From: Adiantum capillus-veneris
Taxonomy: Eukaryota > Streptophyta > Polypodiopsida > Polypodiales > Pteridaceae
Direction: 5' to 3'
Assembly (NCBI GenBank): GCA_014529385.2
Contig: CM043960.1
Location: 118,924,543 to 118,986,542, forward strand
Length of the DNA: 62,000 nt
The translations under genes were made by a program, and so were the position numbers. Shown here piece after piece: positions 11,227 to 20,571 of the stretch. Every line of letters starts with the position of its first letter. The first letter of the stretch is position 1. The notes beneath the pieces are model-generated. The model was not told the origin of the DNA. It saw only the letters and a list, made by a program, of their open reading frames with translations, and made no database searches.

Positions 11227-12330
11227 ATGGTCACCTCCACTGAGACATGGGGGGGATATGCCACATCTATCTACACAGCATCAGGGCAACCACCTCTGCC
11301 GCATCCACTAGAGACATGCCCGGTGACTTTCTTTACTACCGAGAGGGTAAGGAAAGCCATTGACGAAATGAAGACAAGGAGAGCACATGATCATGATGGT
11401 CTGGTAGCAGAGCACTTCATCCATGCCAAAGATATGCTTGCAGAGCTCCTGGCTATGATGTTTAATCGAGCCATATATGAAGGCTTCCCAGAGACTTGGA
11501 GTATGTCTACGATTGTGCCTATTTTCAAGTCAGGAGATCCCATGATTCCCGCGAATTATCGCATCATCATGGTTGGTCACACATTAGCTAGGTTGTATGC
11601 ATCCGTTCTTGAGCTGGAGCTGAGTAGATGGGCAAAGCGAGAGGGCATAAGAGCACCAGGGCAAGCAGGTTTCAAGAAAGGTTTCTCCACTCTTGACCAG
11701 ATTCTGACACTCAGAGCTATTATTGAGGAGGGTAGACACCATGGCAACAGGATCTATTATAGCTTTGTGGATTTCCGCAAAGCTTTTAACACAGTGCCGA
11801 GAGCCTAACTTATACTCAGACTACAGGACATGGGTGTGCCTACTGAGCTGATATGGGGTATTATGGCTCTATACAGGGCAGTGATGGGGCGGGTACGCAC
11901 CACTAAGGGAATGTCTGGCATGGTCCACTCCACTACTGGAGTAAAGCAAGAATGCCCCCTATCCCCGACTCTTTTTGGGATCTATGTGGATGAGTTTTCG
12001 GACTATGTAGAGCATCAGGGGGGTTGCGCTAGCAGGGACATGGATTCCACTATTACTATATGCTGATGATATTGTGCTGATTTCTAACTCTCCAGAGGGG
12101 ATGCAACGTCATTTGGATGCTTTGCATACATTTGCTCGTGGCAGTGGATTGTCTGTCAATATGGGGAAAACCAAGGTAATGGTGTTCAACACCACATCGC
12201 AGTGGGTCAGAAGGTCAGCACCCACATTTACGTATGGCTAGGAGACTGTGGATACACATATGCATATACTTATCTTGGGGTATTCTTCGGTGGACCGGTG
12301 TTTTCACTAAGGAGAGCATCAGAGACTAGA
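11227..12330 (+). pseudogene. LINE reverse transcriptase (broken)
   Basis: The 193-residue frame 11227-11808 covers RT blocks 0-4 (IVPIFKSGDPMIPANYRII, GQAGFKKGFSTLDQIL, SFVDFRKAFNTVPRA), and a TAA stops it at 11806-11808. The next frame, 11830-12066, holds the VKQECPLSPTLFGIY block. The catalytic YADDIVLIS follows near 12058 in another frame, then GSGLSVNMGKTKVMVF. At least two indels and several stops make it inactive. Confidence 0.85.
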
Positions 12331-12351
12331 CTGACAAGAGCATAGGCAGCT

Positions 12352-13560
12352 TTGGGAGGACTGGAGAGGATGTGTTCGCAGGTTCAGTTTCAGAAACCGC
12401 GAACAAAGCTCTGGCTTTTTGACACTCTAGTGACTCCAACTATGCTCTATGGAGTTCAGATGTGGGGACCCTCAGTAGACCACCATGGGAGATCTGGCAA
12501 CATAGATGGATGGAGATGTATGGAGAGGCCTCTGGTCTCTATGATCGCTCAAATAATTTGGGCTAAGGCCTCAGTTGCACATAAGATTATCCGAGCCGAC
12601 GAGCTAGCCGCCACCCCCCTCGTGGTGGAGGCATTGACTAGATCAGTATCCTTTATGCACGGTCTATGGGATCTCCCCAGGGATAGATACGCTCGGCTTG
12701 CCTCGGAGTCATCTCGACAACTAGCTATACAAGACGATACAACATCTTGGTATGGACAGATGATAGCATGGTTTCAGTCGCATGGTCTCAACATGGATAG
12801 ATTACCTACGCTTCAATACTCCCTGGAGGCACCCTTCTTGTCTCTCACATGGACAAAGATCACCAAAACAGACTCATACGTCAGGATCTGATTCAGCTAG
12901 ATACCAAGAGCATATGGATACAGCCGACACAGGAGTTGGGCACGAAGATGGCCTTCTACGTAGAGCATCTTCTCCAACTCACGAAGGACGGCTTTGTGAC
13001 TAGGCCTGCATACATGGATACACACTTATCTCATGGGATAAGATGCGCTATTGGAAAGATATGCACATACACATCAGCTCCAGATTGAGACTAGCCGATT
13101 TTGAGGGGTGCGGCAGGGGCCAGGATATGTCACCTATGTAACTTAGAGCCAGAGACAGAGCTGCACATGTCACTGCCCGGTATACTATGAGATACGTGGC
13201 CACTTCCACTGCCTGTTCAAAGAAGGTTTCGGACCTTTTTCTAGAGTCATGAGATACAAGGATCAGAGGTGTCTTGGATTGTTCCTGCTAGAGCTGCGTA
13301 GACTTAGGGAGAGCTTACTGAGGACATCAGGGGAAAGACAGTCTCAAAGACGAATCATAGATTTCCTACACCAATCAGAGGAGAGCCAACGAAGCAGTCA
13401 TTACAGCAGATCTCAGAGCCTACTCATACTCGAGGTATGTTGCTTGACCGAGCCACTGAGCTTGGCAAATCCAGATACCCACGACCTTGGGGGGTCTCCC
13501 ACTACCGACGAAGGCGGCAAAACAGAAGATACAGATCAACCAAAGAACTGACCATGGAGG
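12352..13560 (+). pseudogene. LINE C-terminal region with zinc-knuckle remnant
   Basis: The frame 12352-12891 starts with the thumb region (KLWLFDTLVTPTMLYGVQMWG), which matches LFDTLVTPVLLYGVEVWGG of the intact LINE at 43.4-46.2 kb. Near 13118-13180 a shifted frame reads CHLCNLEPETELHM, a remnant of the zf-RVT C-x2-C...H motif. Stops and indels separate the parts. Confidence 0.75.
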
Positions 13561-13828
13561 AGGTCAATGAGATCCGACAGCGATTGATGAGAGATTTCAT
13601 CTGAAACCCCAACTCCCCCGCCCCCCCCCCCCCCCTCTCCCCCATTTCCTTTTTCCTTAGTGTTTTAGTGTTAGTTCTTTGTAACTTTGTAATTTTCGTA
13701 CTCAAACATGGTATCAGATTCACCAATTGTAACTTTTTGGTCTCGTAGGTCATTTTGGCCTTTTGAAGAAGTCAATATAACATTTCATTTCATTTCATAT
13801 CTCTATTTCTCTCTCTCTCTCTCTCTCT
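13561..13828 (+). other. LINE 3' UTR with conserved end hairpin and (CT)n
   Basis: The region includes a run of about 17 C near 13620. Close to the end are TTGGTCTCGTAGGTCATTT and GGTCATTTTGGCC, then TTTCATTTCATATCTCTATTTCT and (CT)n from 13809. GGTCA/TGGCC can pair with a G-U wobble. The same region in the other family 1 ends (15963-16067 and the complement of 43507-43560) keeps this hairpin shape. Confidence 0.6.
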
Positions 13829-14374
13829 CACTCAGAAAAAACTAGCCTTTAGAGTTCTTTTGTCCAAGATAAAGTCAAAAATTTCTGGCTAAATTCTATG
13901 CTTGCCATGAAGAAGACCAATAAGTTTATATGTGGTTGTGTAAAACCCAAGAAGAAGACCAATAAGTTTTTATGGTTGTGTGAAACCCAACAAAGTTAGA
14001 TGGGAAACTTTTTTTTTTGCTAAATACACGAAAATATATTAAAAGAGAAGAAACTTTTTGCAATATCAACTTTTTCTTGCGAAAAGACATATCTTGTATG
14101 GATTGGAAAGCTCTACATCCTTCCTAGGTCTCGTGCCTCTCCCCCACCCATCTTGTGTTTGGGAAAGGTTTGCCTCAGTTTAGCCTTAAGCCGGTTGAAA
14201 TACGACATTAGCAAGTTGCAAACCATGGAAAGTTTTGCAAATTTGGAAAATTCTAATAGTGTGCATCTTGACAAGGAAGAAACCCAACCGCTTAACAAAA
14301 AAACTTTCCCGAGCTATGCATGATGCATCCATCCCATTCGGGACTTGTAATTTCTCCTTCTTGCTTTAAGGCTA
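13829..14374. other. No gene; 42-bp tandem duplication
   Basis: Two adjacent units, 13909-13950 and 13951-13990, both begin GAAGAAGACCAATAAGTTT and end AAACCCAA. Within 14157-14197 is a 41-bp piece that recurs inverted at 17562-17602 with three mismatches. No coding sequence is supported. Confidence 0.6.
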
Positions 14375-14611
14375 TGGTCACGCGAGGCTTAGTTTTTTGT
14401 CAAAATTGCCGACCAACTCTGGCACGAGCTAGCTTTCCACCGGCTTCGAAACGTAACTATGCCTAAGAAGGCATAGTTTCAAAACTATGTCTTTCAACTG
14501 CTAGTCACCTCAGCGCCTTGCTCTCCCTCTCTCTACACGCTGCTCTCGGTCTCCGCTGAGCTCCTGTCAGAAATTGTCGAGGCTTACTGATAACTAAGCC
14601 TCGCATGACCA
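14375..14611. mobile_element. MITE with 20-bp terminal inverted repeats
   Basis: The left end is TGGTCACGCGAGGCTTAGTT (14375-14394). The right end (592-611 of the 14 kb block) is its reverse complement with one mismatch (C/T at a CpG). The element is 237 bp, has no coding frame, and has a further subterminal match (AAATTGCCGA against TCAGAAATTGTCGAG). Flanks show no clear target duplication, so the superfamily is open. Confidence 0.6.
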
Positions 14612-14671
14612 CGTCCTAATACAATTCTACTTTCTCAAAAAGATAAAAGGTAAAGAAAAGTGTGTCTCATT

Positions 14672-14674
<3 letters not shown>

Positions 14675-14726
<52 letters not shown>
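14675..14726. repeat. (CT)n microsatellite
   Basis: About 25 CT units lie directly upstream of the ORF1-like region. They create an artificial Ser-Leu run in any frame that crosses them. Confidence 0.95.
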
Positions 14727-14727
<1 letters not shown>

Positions 14728-15198
14728 GCCGCTAGAAGACCTAGCCTCTTCTCTGCGTGCACTCCCCACCAAGCTGCAGGGCAGCACTTGGCTGGGGGGG
14801 TTAACCTAGCTGTGCCCTCCCCTCCAACACAAGAAGGGCTCTTCCCTCCGTCCCCCATATTCATACTGGCTCTGTCGGTTGCTGCGAGGAGACAGGTCTG
14901 CGAGACAGCAGGGCGAAGAGTCTTTCCACTCGCTTATCATAACACGCTGCTGACTTGGGCTCTTGGAGTATCTTGGCTTGCCTTGCAAAGAACAACACCG
15001 GGGTTCCCACCCTCCTGCAGAGGGCGCCATTATGCCCAAGCTACCAAAAGAATCGCAACAAGCCTCCAACTCACAAGTGGCATGTCTACCTTTGGCACAC
15101 CAGCATCTCGCCCACGGAGCTTCCTCGTTGTGGCCGCTGCCCCTCGAAAGGACCCCTCCGCCCGCCAAGAAACAAGAATCTCCGTTCTCGAAGGTTAG

Positions 15199-15840
15199 AT
15201 CCAAGTCCTCATATATGAGAATGCAACCCTCAAGCAACAACTACACAAAGTCGAGAGCTCGCAAGAAGCGGAGAGTCAAACCCTGCTCGCAAAGGCACAG
15301 GAGGTTGAAGCCTGCCTTGCCGAGGTCACAGTTGTTCAAAAGAAAGTCCATGAGGTAACACATGGAATTACAAAGAAGATCGACACTGAAATACAGGCGG
15401 CCTTTCAAGAACGCCAACTACAAGAATCTCTCAGCTTCAAAGTGAGAATTGGGGGGCTTTTGTCGCCTTGGTGCACTGATGAGGACACACTAGAAGACGC
15501 AATCGCCAAGCTCAACGACATCCTCCAACCAATCACCATCGAGCCCAACACCGTCTCTTGGATCAACGACACAAACAGACGTCTGTTGAACATTGCATCA
15601 TCACCTTCAAGGCAAAGGAGGAGCAAATGAAGCTGCTACACCAATCCCGCCTCCTCAAGGGAGCCAAGCTTTGGATAGTATAGGAATTGACTACCAACCA
15701 AATGAAAGTCAAAGCAAGCGAGCTCAAGAAGCTACATGAAGCCCGCAAGCAAGGAAAATGGGCGGTCTACCTGGGTGGTAAAGCGATCATCCAAGAGTTT
15801 CGGAATCCTAAAATGATGCCTCCATCCCTTGCCCCATCTT
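15199..15840 (+). pseudogene. ORF1p-like protein: coiled coil and RNA-binding remnant
   Basis: In the frame after a TAG at 15196-15198 the protein is rich in heptad-like Leu/Val with Glu/Lys/Gln (ENATLKQQLHKVESSQEAES and on to 15430), as in a coiled coil. It continues with LSFKVRIGGL and DEDTLEDAIAKLNDIL to a stop at 15630. In the next frame from about 15590 it continues with ITFKAKEEQMKLLHQSRLLK, then KASELKKLHEARKQGKWAVY. This resembles the end of LINE ORF1 RRM/C-terminal regions. At least one frameshift (near 15580) and two stops inactivate it. The assignment rests on layout and 3' neighbour, not on a diagnostic motif. Confidence 0.45.
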
Positions 15841-16004
15841 AGTTTTTTCTGTTTCCCTTAGTTTTGAACTATAGTCTTTTACCCTATTGATGGTCCCTCA
15901 GACCTTAAGTGATTTGTATCCCACGCCTTCACTTGAAGGAATCGTTCTACTGTTTTTTGTTTTGGTCCCATGGGTCATATCTGACCTCAGTGATGGACGA
16001 TAAA

Positions 16005-16006
<2 letters not shown>

Positions 16007-16067
<61 letters not shown>
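16007..16067. repeat. (CT)n at the end of the ORF1-like element
   Basis: About 30 CT units directly follow the conserved 3' end GGACGATAAAT. It has the same relation to the element as the tract at 43395-43515 has to the RT-bearing LINE. Confidence 0.92.
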
Positions 16068-16072
<5 letters not shown>

Positions 16073-17640
16073 GCCGGGTTCAGATGGACGACGGCAGAGG
16101 TGATATGTCCACACTGGCACCATTCTATTGGCCAAAAAAGAAATTACAAATTTTCGGACCCGTCACTTCTTGGGCGACCCCTCCCCCCCCTGCCCCCCCG
16201 AAACGAGGTGATACTAGAGGTACTTTTCAACGAGAATTGTGGCGATGCAGGTTGATCTCGAATCGCTTGGACAATAGGCTTCAACGCAACCACTCGCTTA
16301 TCGTTGGTTGGTTGCTTTAATGCCACAATCGTCTGAACCAGGCCTGTTTGTTTGTGTGCCATAGGCATTTACACCTATCACAGACACATGCATTGTGACA
16401 TATATGATGACCACAATGATGGCAAACACGTACACTGCACACATGTCACAAAGGAAACTCTCTCTGTCAATAGTAAAAGGCTCCAGGGACCAGGACGGTT
16501 GACAGTTTTTGAAAGGGCCTCCTCACTTGTGGGACCCACGAGCAAAAGTTAAGGGGGAAAAGCAGAAGCAAAAGCCCCCAATCTCGCAAGAGGCAAAGCC
16601 CCATGGCCCACACCCCGTTTTTCTCACGCCCCTCAAAATTATGCTTTTTTAGAGGCAGAATTGAAGGAGAAGGTTTAATGTCTCAAATCAGATCAAAAAG
16701 CTACTAGTCATGGGATAAAAAAGCTACTAGTTTTAGTGCCAAATTTTCATGGGATCACATATCCCATTTCCCCTAGCTCCAATTTCCATTCGAATTTCCG
16801 GTTCGAAGATGGAACCTGTGGGTTACACAGTCAAAAACTCTTAGATTTTGGCATAACTCTGGGTTGTTTCATTGGTTTGACATTTAAAATCAAGTCCAAG
16901 TGAATAGATTTTGGCATAAACCCACTGGACTTGCTAGCAATGACCAAATTTAAAGTCACAACTAGTGCAATGACCAAAGTTCGAGTCTTGTATGCCACAA
17001 CAAATGCAAATAAAACTTGTCGAATAGATCTATGAGATCTCTTGGGATTGCTCCGACAATAAAAATTATCTCTTCTTGTTCTTCTTCTTCTTCTTCGACT
17101 GCTTCTATGATGAATCCAAGAGTCGAGCTCTCCTCACCGCCGGGATAACATGCAATTGACTCTCTAGTCTAGAGGCTAGAGGTACCATCCTCCCATTTTT
17201 TGGGGGACAATTTTGATTCCTGTCCCACTTTTTGATTGGCAAAAGTTCTCTTCTCACTTCAAAAAGGACGTAGACTCTTCAACAACTTTACATGCTTTTC
17301 CATACATACATTACACCGTACACATATATGTTTAGAACTTGGGGCTACAATCTCCAAGGAAACTGTCAATTTCTATTGAAATATCTGTTATAGAATGACT
17401 AATTGGCAAAGTACACATAAGAGCAGTGTTCGGATTTTTTTCCCACTAGACGTCCGGACTCCGAATTTCCTCCGGGAACACCAGTAAAATTTAAATTTGT
17501 AGAATTTTTAAACTAGTTTCTTGCATATTTTACCGGTTTTTCTTCCCTTTACCTTGGAATGCAACCGGCTCAAGGCTAAGCTGAGGCAAACCTTTCCCGA
17601 ACACTGCATGATAAGAGAGAGGAATTGTGTCATACATTAC
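16068..17640. other. No gene recognised
   Basis: Short open frames here have no domain or motif. C-rich runs lie near 16180-16200, a short TTC run at about 17076-17097, and 17562-17602 is the inverted partner of 14157-14197. Nothing else is supported. Confidence 0.5.
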
Positions 17641-17654
17641 TCTCTACATGACTC

Positions 17655-17810
17655 GAGACAAATATGGAGGTGTAGCCTAGTGGTGAAGTGTCTATATATG
17701 GGTATGTAGAGCTATGGACAAGGGATGGTGTAGGTAGCTAAAGAGAAGTGTGTGGGTGTGTGTATGTGTGAGTTGGAGACACGAGGTGTCAGGTTCAACC
17801 CTCACCTTAA
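17655..17810 (+). repeat. Possible tRNA-derived SINE remnant
   Basis: A box A-like TAGCCTAGTGGTGAAG (17672-17687) and a box B-like GGTTCAACCCT (17792-17802) face the same way. Their spacing of about 105 bp is too wide for a tRNA head unless the GT-rich stretch between them (17745-17772) was added later, so the call is weak. No tail or target duplication was identified. Confidence 0.25.
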
Positions 17811-18297
17811 CCCCAAACCTAAAATGATGCAGTGCACAATTTAGGAGAGCTCTGGCACAGATGCAAGGTTTGACAATGGGGTGTCTTTGTGGGTGCGTAG
17901 ATACGTATGCTTGATTCCAAGCAGCATTTGAGTCCTATATGTTAGTGCATCAAGAGTTTCGAAAGGATGAGATGGCTACACATAGATCTAGGTGCATTAA
18001 GAGTTATGGACTAGATGAGATGACTAGATTGAATGTTGCATCTTGGTGTTTAGTGTGAACCAAGTGCTTCATTTATGAAATGGGTGCTCTGTGAATGAAC
18101 TATCTTTGTATGGGATGGTCATGGGCATGGTTTGCTTGAAATTTGACAAAAGATATAAATCCAGGAGTGACACAAGCCAAACACACCCCCCCCCCCCCCG
18201 GAAAAGGAAAATAAAAAAGAAAGAGAAATGCACGCAAGCGTGCCCATATATAAGGTTCAAGTCCTCTCTAGTGCAATGCCCTTTGGTTCGATTCACA

Positions 18298-18565
18298 GGA
18301 TACCTGAACATGGGTAAGAGTGGTAGCCAGCCCACCAACTTGGCACAAGTGTAAAAGTCACAAAAGCGATCGCCCTTTCAATGAAATGTCTTTACACCTT
18401 TGGTTTAGAACGTTTGAACTAAATCAAACACACCACAAAAAGTTGTGGGATCGATTTGTAGGATACCTCAACACGGGTGAGAGGGGTAGCCAACCCATAA
18501 AGAAGTACTTAGTAGATAGAAGGGTAAAAGTCACAAAAATGACTGCCCTTTCGCCAAAACGCCCT
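18298..18565. repeat. Diverged direct repeat, period about 173 bp
   Basis: GGATACCT at 18298 and at 18471 each start a block with GGGTRAGAG.GGTAGCCA.CCCA, then GTAAAAGTCACAAAA, then GCCCTTTC. The first unit is about 18298-18390 and the second 18471-18565. The intervening GAACTAAATCAAACACACC recurs near 19205. The surroundings (17810-18297 and 18566-18847) hold a run of 14 C near 18187 and no recognisable gene. Confidence 0.65.
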
Positions 18566-18847
18566 TAGAGAGTGTTCAAACTAGCGTTAGAAAAACCGGG
18601 GTCCAGTGTATTTTAACCGGATGAAATTGTAAAGTCCTAGTTACATTTTGAGCTTGCCTTTAAGAAAACCAAGAAATTTACACAATTTTTAGTGTAATCA
18701 CCGGCAAAAGCTTCAAATTTGGCCTAAAAACATGGAGAATTTCAAGTTTGCCTTATTTTCACCGCGTAAGTGATACAATCTTTGGAAAAGAAAAGAAGAG
18801 GCGAATCAAGACAGAGGCTTTTGAGCAGGCGATTTCAGTCGCGAGGG

Positions 18848-18848
18848 G

Positions 18849-18904
<56 letters not shown>
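18848..18904. repeat. (GA)n microsatellite
   Basis: About 28 GA units directly follow a run of seven G. The reading frame across it is an artificial Arg-Glu repeat. Confidence 0.95.
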
Positions 18905-18910
<6 letters not shown>

Positions 18911-19021
18911 GCACTTCCTGTCTAGGGCGTCATCTCTTGGAGTTCATGGCAAGGGGAGGAGAGAGTATACAGATGCAGCATGCGAAACCAATCATTATAT
19001 CAAAGCAGGCCCTTCAGAGCA

Positions 19022-19180
19022 GGTAAGCCCGGGCGTTGAAGTGGTTAAGGGAGTTGCAGTTGGATTGGTGGAGGTTCGAAGCCGAAAAACCTTATTGTAA
19101 GGGTAGGGAAGCATTCACTTGAGAGGAGCGAAGGAATCTGAGACAGCATCGCAGCTGTAATGAATAAAATAAAGGAATAG
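19022..19180 (+). repeat. Possible tRNA-derived SINE
   Basis: TGAAGTGGTTAAGG (19037-19050, box A-like) and GGTTCGAAGCC (19073-19083, box B-like) are 36 bp apart, a normal tRNA spacing. A short unrelated body and an A-rich end (AATGAATAAAATAAAGG near 19157) follow. No second copy is seen in the window to confirm the unit. Confidence 0.38.
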
Positions 19181-19378
19181 GGGAAATGTTACTTTTTAGC
19201 CCTAGAACTTCAAACTAAATCAAACACACCCAAGAGGGGCATCCTTGTGTATGAGACAATCTTAAGTTTAAAAGAGTGGAGTTGTGGTTGGCCACATTTC
19301 TCATGCCATGATCTCCCAATCACCTTGACCCTTGAAGTTTTGCACAAAGAGTGGACACGTCCATATTTTCTACTATTT

Positions 19379-19436
<58 letters not shown>
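19379..19436. repeat. (CT)n(CA)n compound microsatellite
   Basis: The CT run (about 19379-19403) passes into a CA run (to about 19433) that ends in AAGAAGTTTTAG, the outer end of hairpin MITE copy 1. Confidence 0.92.
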
Positions 19437-20138
19437 GAAGTTTTAGACAAATTCTCAGAATAATTCCCACATTGTGACTTACCTCAACATCATGAGTTTC
19501 TGTGAGGGAGGCACTACATACCTAGCTAGGTACGATTGGGGCAGGGGACCGCCGGCCCTGTGGTCCCCTGCCCCCAACCGTACCTAGCTAGGTATGTGGC
19601 GTCTCTCGAGCAGAAGCTCATGATGTTATGCATGGTGTGAAAAACACTGAAAAAGACTCCACTTTCCTACATGAGAATATTTCTAAGGTTGGGTTCACAA
19701 CAGGTGGTGGAAGGCAAAGCAGGCATGCCTCGAACCAATAAACATGTGCCGTGTCACCTACCCTGTTCACATCGCACGGAGGAAGCGTTCAAAAAGACTG
19801 CCAGCTCACGAAAAACATTGCAAGTTTTTCTTCCGACCCTCACCCCTCGTCTCAAAACACTTCCACCCTCCACATCTGTCGAGGAGGCTTCGCTGGCAGC
19901 ATTTTTATTATTTTAATAACCTTCAAACTTTTAAAAGAAGACCTTTCTAGTATTACTTCCACCGGCCTCCAGTGTTCACAACGGGCGGCGGATGAAATTT
20001 ATCGAACTCGGTACTTCCACTCCTGTGTGAACCTATGGGCCGTGGAACAGTGCATTCCAAAACTCTTCCGACTGGAAATTCAAATTTTGGGGTGTGATTA
20101 CCGCGGCGTTAGTGTGAACCCAGCCTAAATCTTCTTGT

Positions 20139-20141
<3 letters not shown>
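19427..20141 (+). mobile_element. Hairpin MITE copy 1, interrupted by a Tourist-like MITE
   Basis: The outer ends are CACACAAGAAGTTTTAG (19427-19443) and CTAAATCTTCTTGTGTG (20125-20141), near-perfect inverted repeats. The core 19486-19626 is a long imperfect palindrome built on ACCTAGCTAGGT, TACGATTGGGGCAGGGG and its complement, and CATCATGAGTTTCTG/CAGAAGCTCATGATG. An inverted second copy lies at 22096-22447. Positions 19687-20125 are a foreign insertion; without it the element is about 276 bp. Both copies have microsatellites at the ends. Confidence 0.72.
19687..20125. mobile_element. Tourist/Harbinger-like MITE with TAA target duplication
   Basis: The ends are GGTTGGGTTCACA and TGTGAACCCAGCC, flanked by TAA at 19684-19686 and 20126-20128. 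TTA/TAA 3-bp duplications are the signature of PIF/Harbinger elements. The inverted hairpin MITE copy at 22.1 kb keeps the uninterrupted site (TTA at 22108-22110, with matching DNA on both sides), which confirms the insertion boundaries. At 439 bp with no transposase it is non-autonomous. Confidence 0.85.

Positions 20142-20226
<85 letters not shown>
20142..20226. repeat. (CT)n(CA)n compound microsatellite upstream of the expansin
   Basis: A CT run (about 20142-20173) is followed by a CA run (about 20174-20226), in the same order as at 19379-19436. It lies about 180 bp upstream of the TATA box. Confidence 0.92.
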
Positions 20227-20229
<3 letters not shown>

Positions 20230-20405
20230 GTGACTCACTTACTCAAAATCCTTACTTTCTATTAAGGGTTTGAATTTCAAACCTTTGGAAGAGAGTGGGA
20301 GGGATATTGGGGGTGCAACTTGCATGTCACTAGTCTACTAACCACTAGAATGACAAGGGTTGGACTAACGTGTAATAAACAATGCTGGGGTTGCTTTTGT
20401 ACGTG

Positions 20406-20413
20406 TATAAATA
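20406..20413 (+). promoter_or_regulatory. TATA box of the beta-expansin gene
   Basis: TATAAATA lies 159-166 bp upstream of the ATG at 20572. A start of transcription about 30 bp downstream, near 20437, would give a leader of about 135 nt. No other TATA element lies at a sensible distance. Confidence 0.55.
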
Positions 20414-20571
20414 TGCAAGAGCTTTGCATTTTCTGCCAGAGAGCTTTGTTGGTTTGCTGAGGAGCTCTCTGGCTGCGCAAAAGTACATTCAAGCTGTGCT
20501 TAGCAGGGGCAATTCTAGTCGGGTGACGAGCTGAGTATAGTACATTGCACACACACTTCCTATTCATCAAT

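Larger units (their letters stand above)
10640..13828 (+). mobile_element. Decayed, 5'-truncated LINE (family 1)
   Basis: A non-LTR retrotransposon starts in the last part of its AP-type endonuclease (MDYVMAQPGL, VDHAILSFTL) and continues through RT and a C-terminal zinc motif. It ends in a short 3' UTR and a (CT)n tract at about 13809-13828. RT blocks such as FVDFRKAFNTVPRA, TTGVKQECPLSPTLFGIY and YADDIVLIS match the family 1 LINE at 43.4-46.2 kb rather than the L1-like elements elsewhere, which read DKAYDR. It is split into at least five frames by stops and indels. No target duplication was found. Confidence 0.88.
14727..16067 (+). mobile_element. ORF1-only LINE-like element ending in (CT)n
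   Basis: The segment lies between two (CT)n tracts. It carries an ORF1-like coding region (about 15199-15840) and no reverse transcriptase. Its 3' end is shared with the RT-bearing LINE at 43.4-46.2 kb: TTGGTCCCATGGGTCATAT, then CTGACCTC, GGACGATAA and ATCTCTCT. It may be a non-autonomous derivative mobilised by family 1, analogous to mammalian HAL1, or a copy that lost ORF2 by deletion. The 5' limit is only set by the microsatellite. Confidence 0.5.

Noticed and set aside
14662-15198. 178-residue frame starting in (CT)n as a protein
   Set aside because: The start depends on the microsatellite, and the part before the coiled-coil segment has no motif and overlaps several equally long frames on both strands.
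19671-20128. Overlapping frames within the Tourist-like MITE as genes
   Set aside because: They lie inside a 439-bp non-autonomous element with defined ends, in three frames at once, with no domain.
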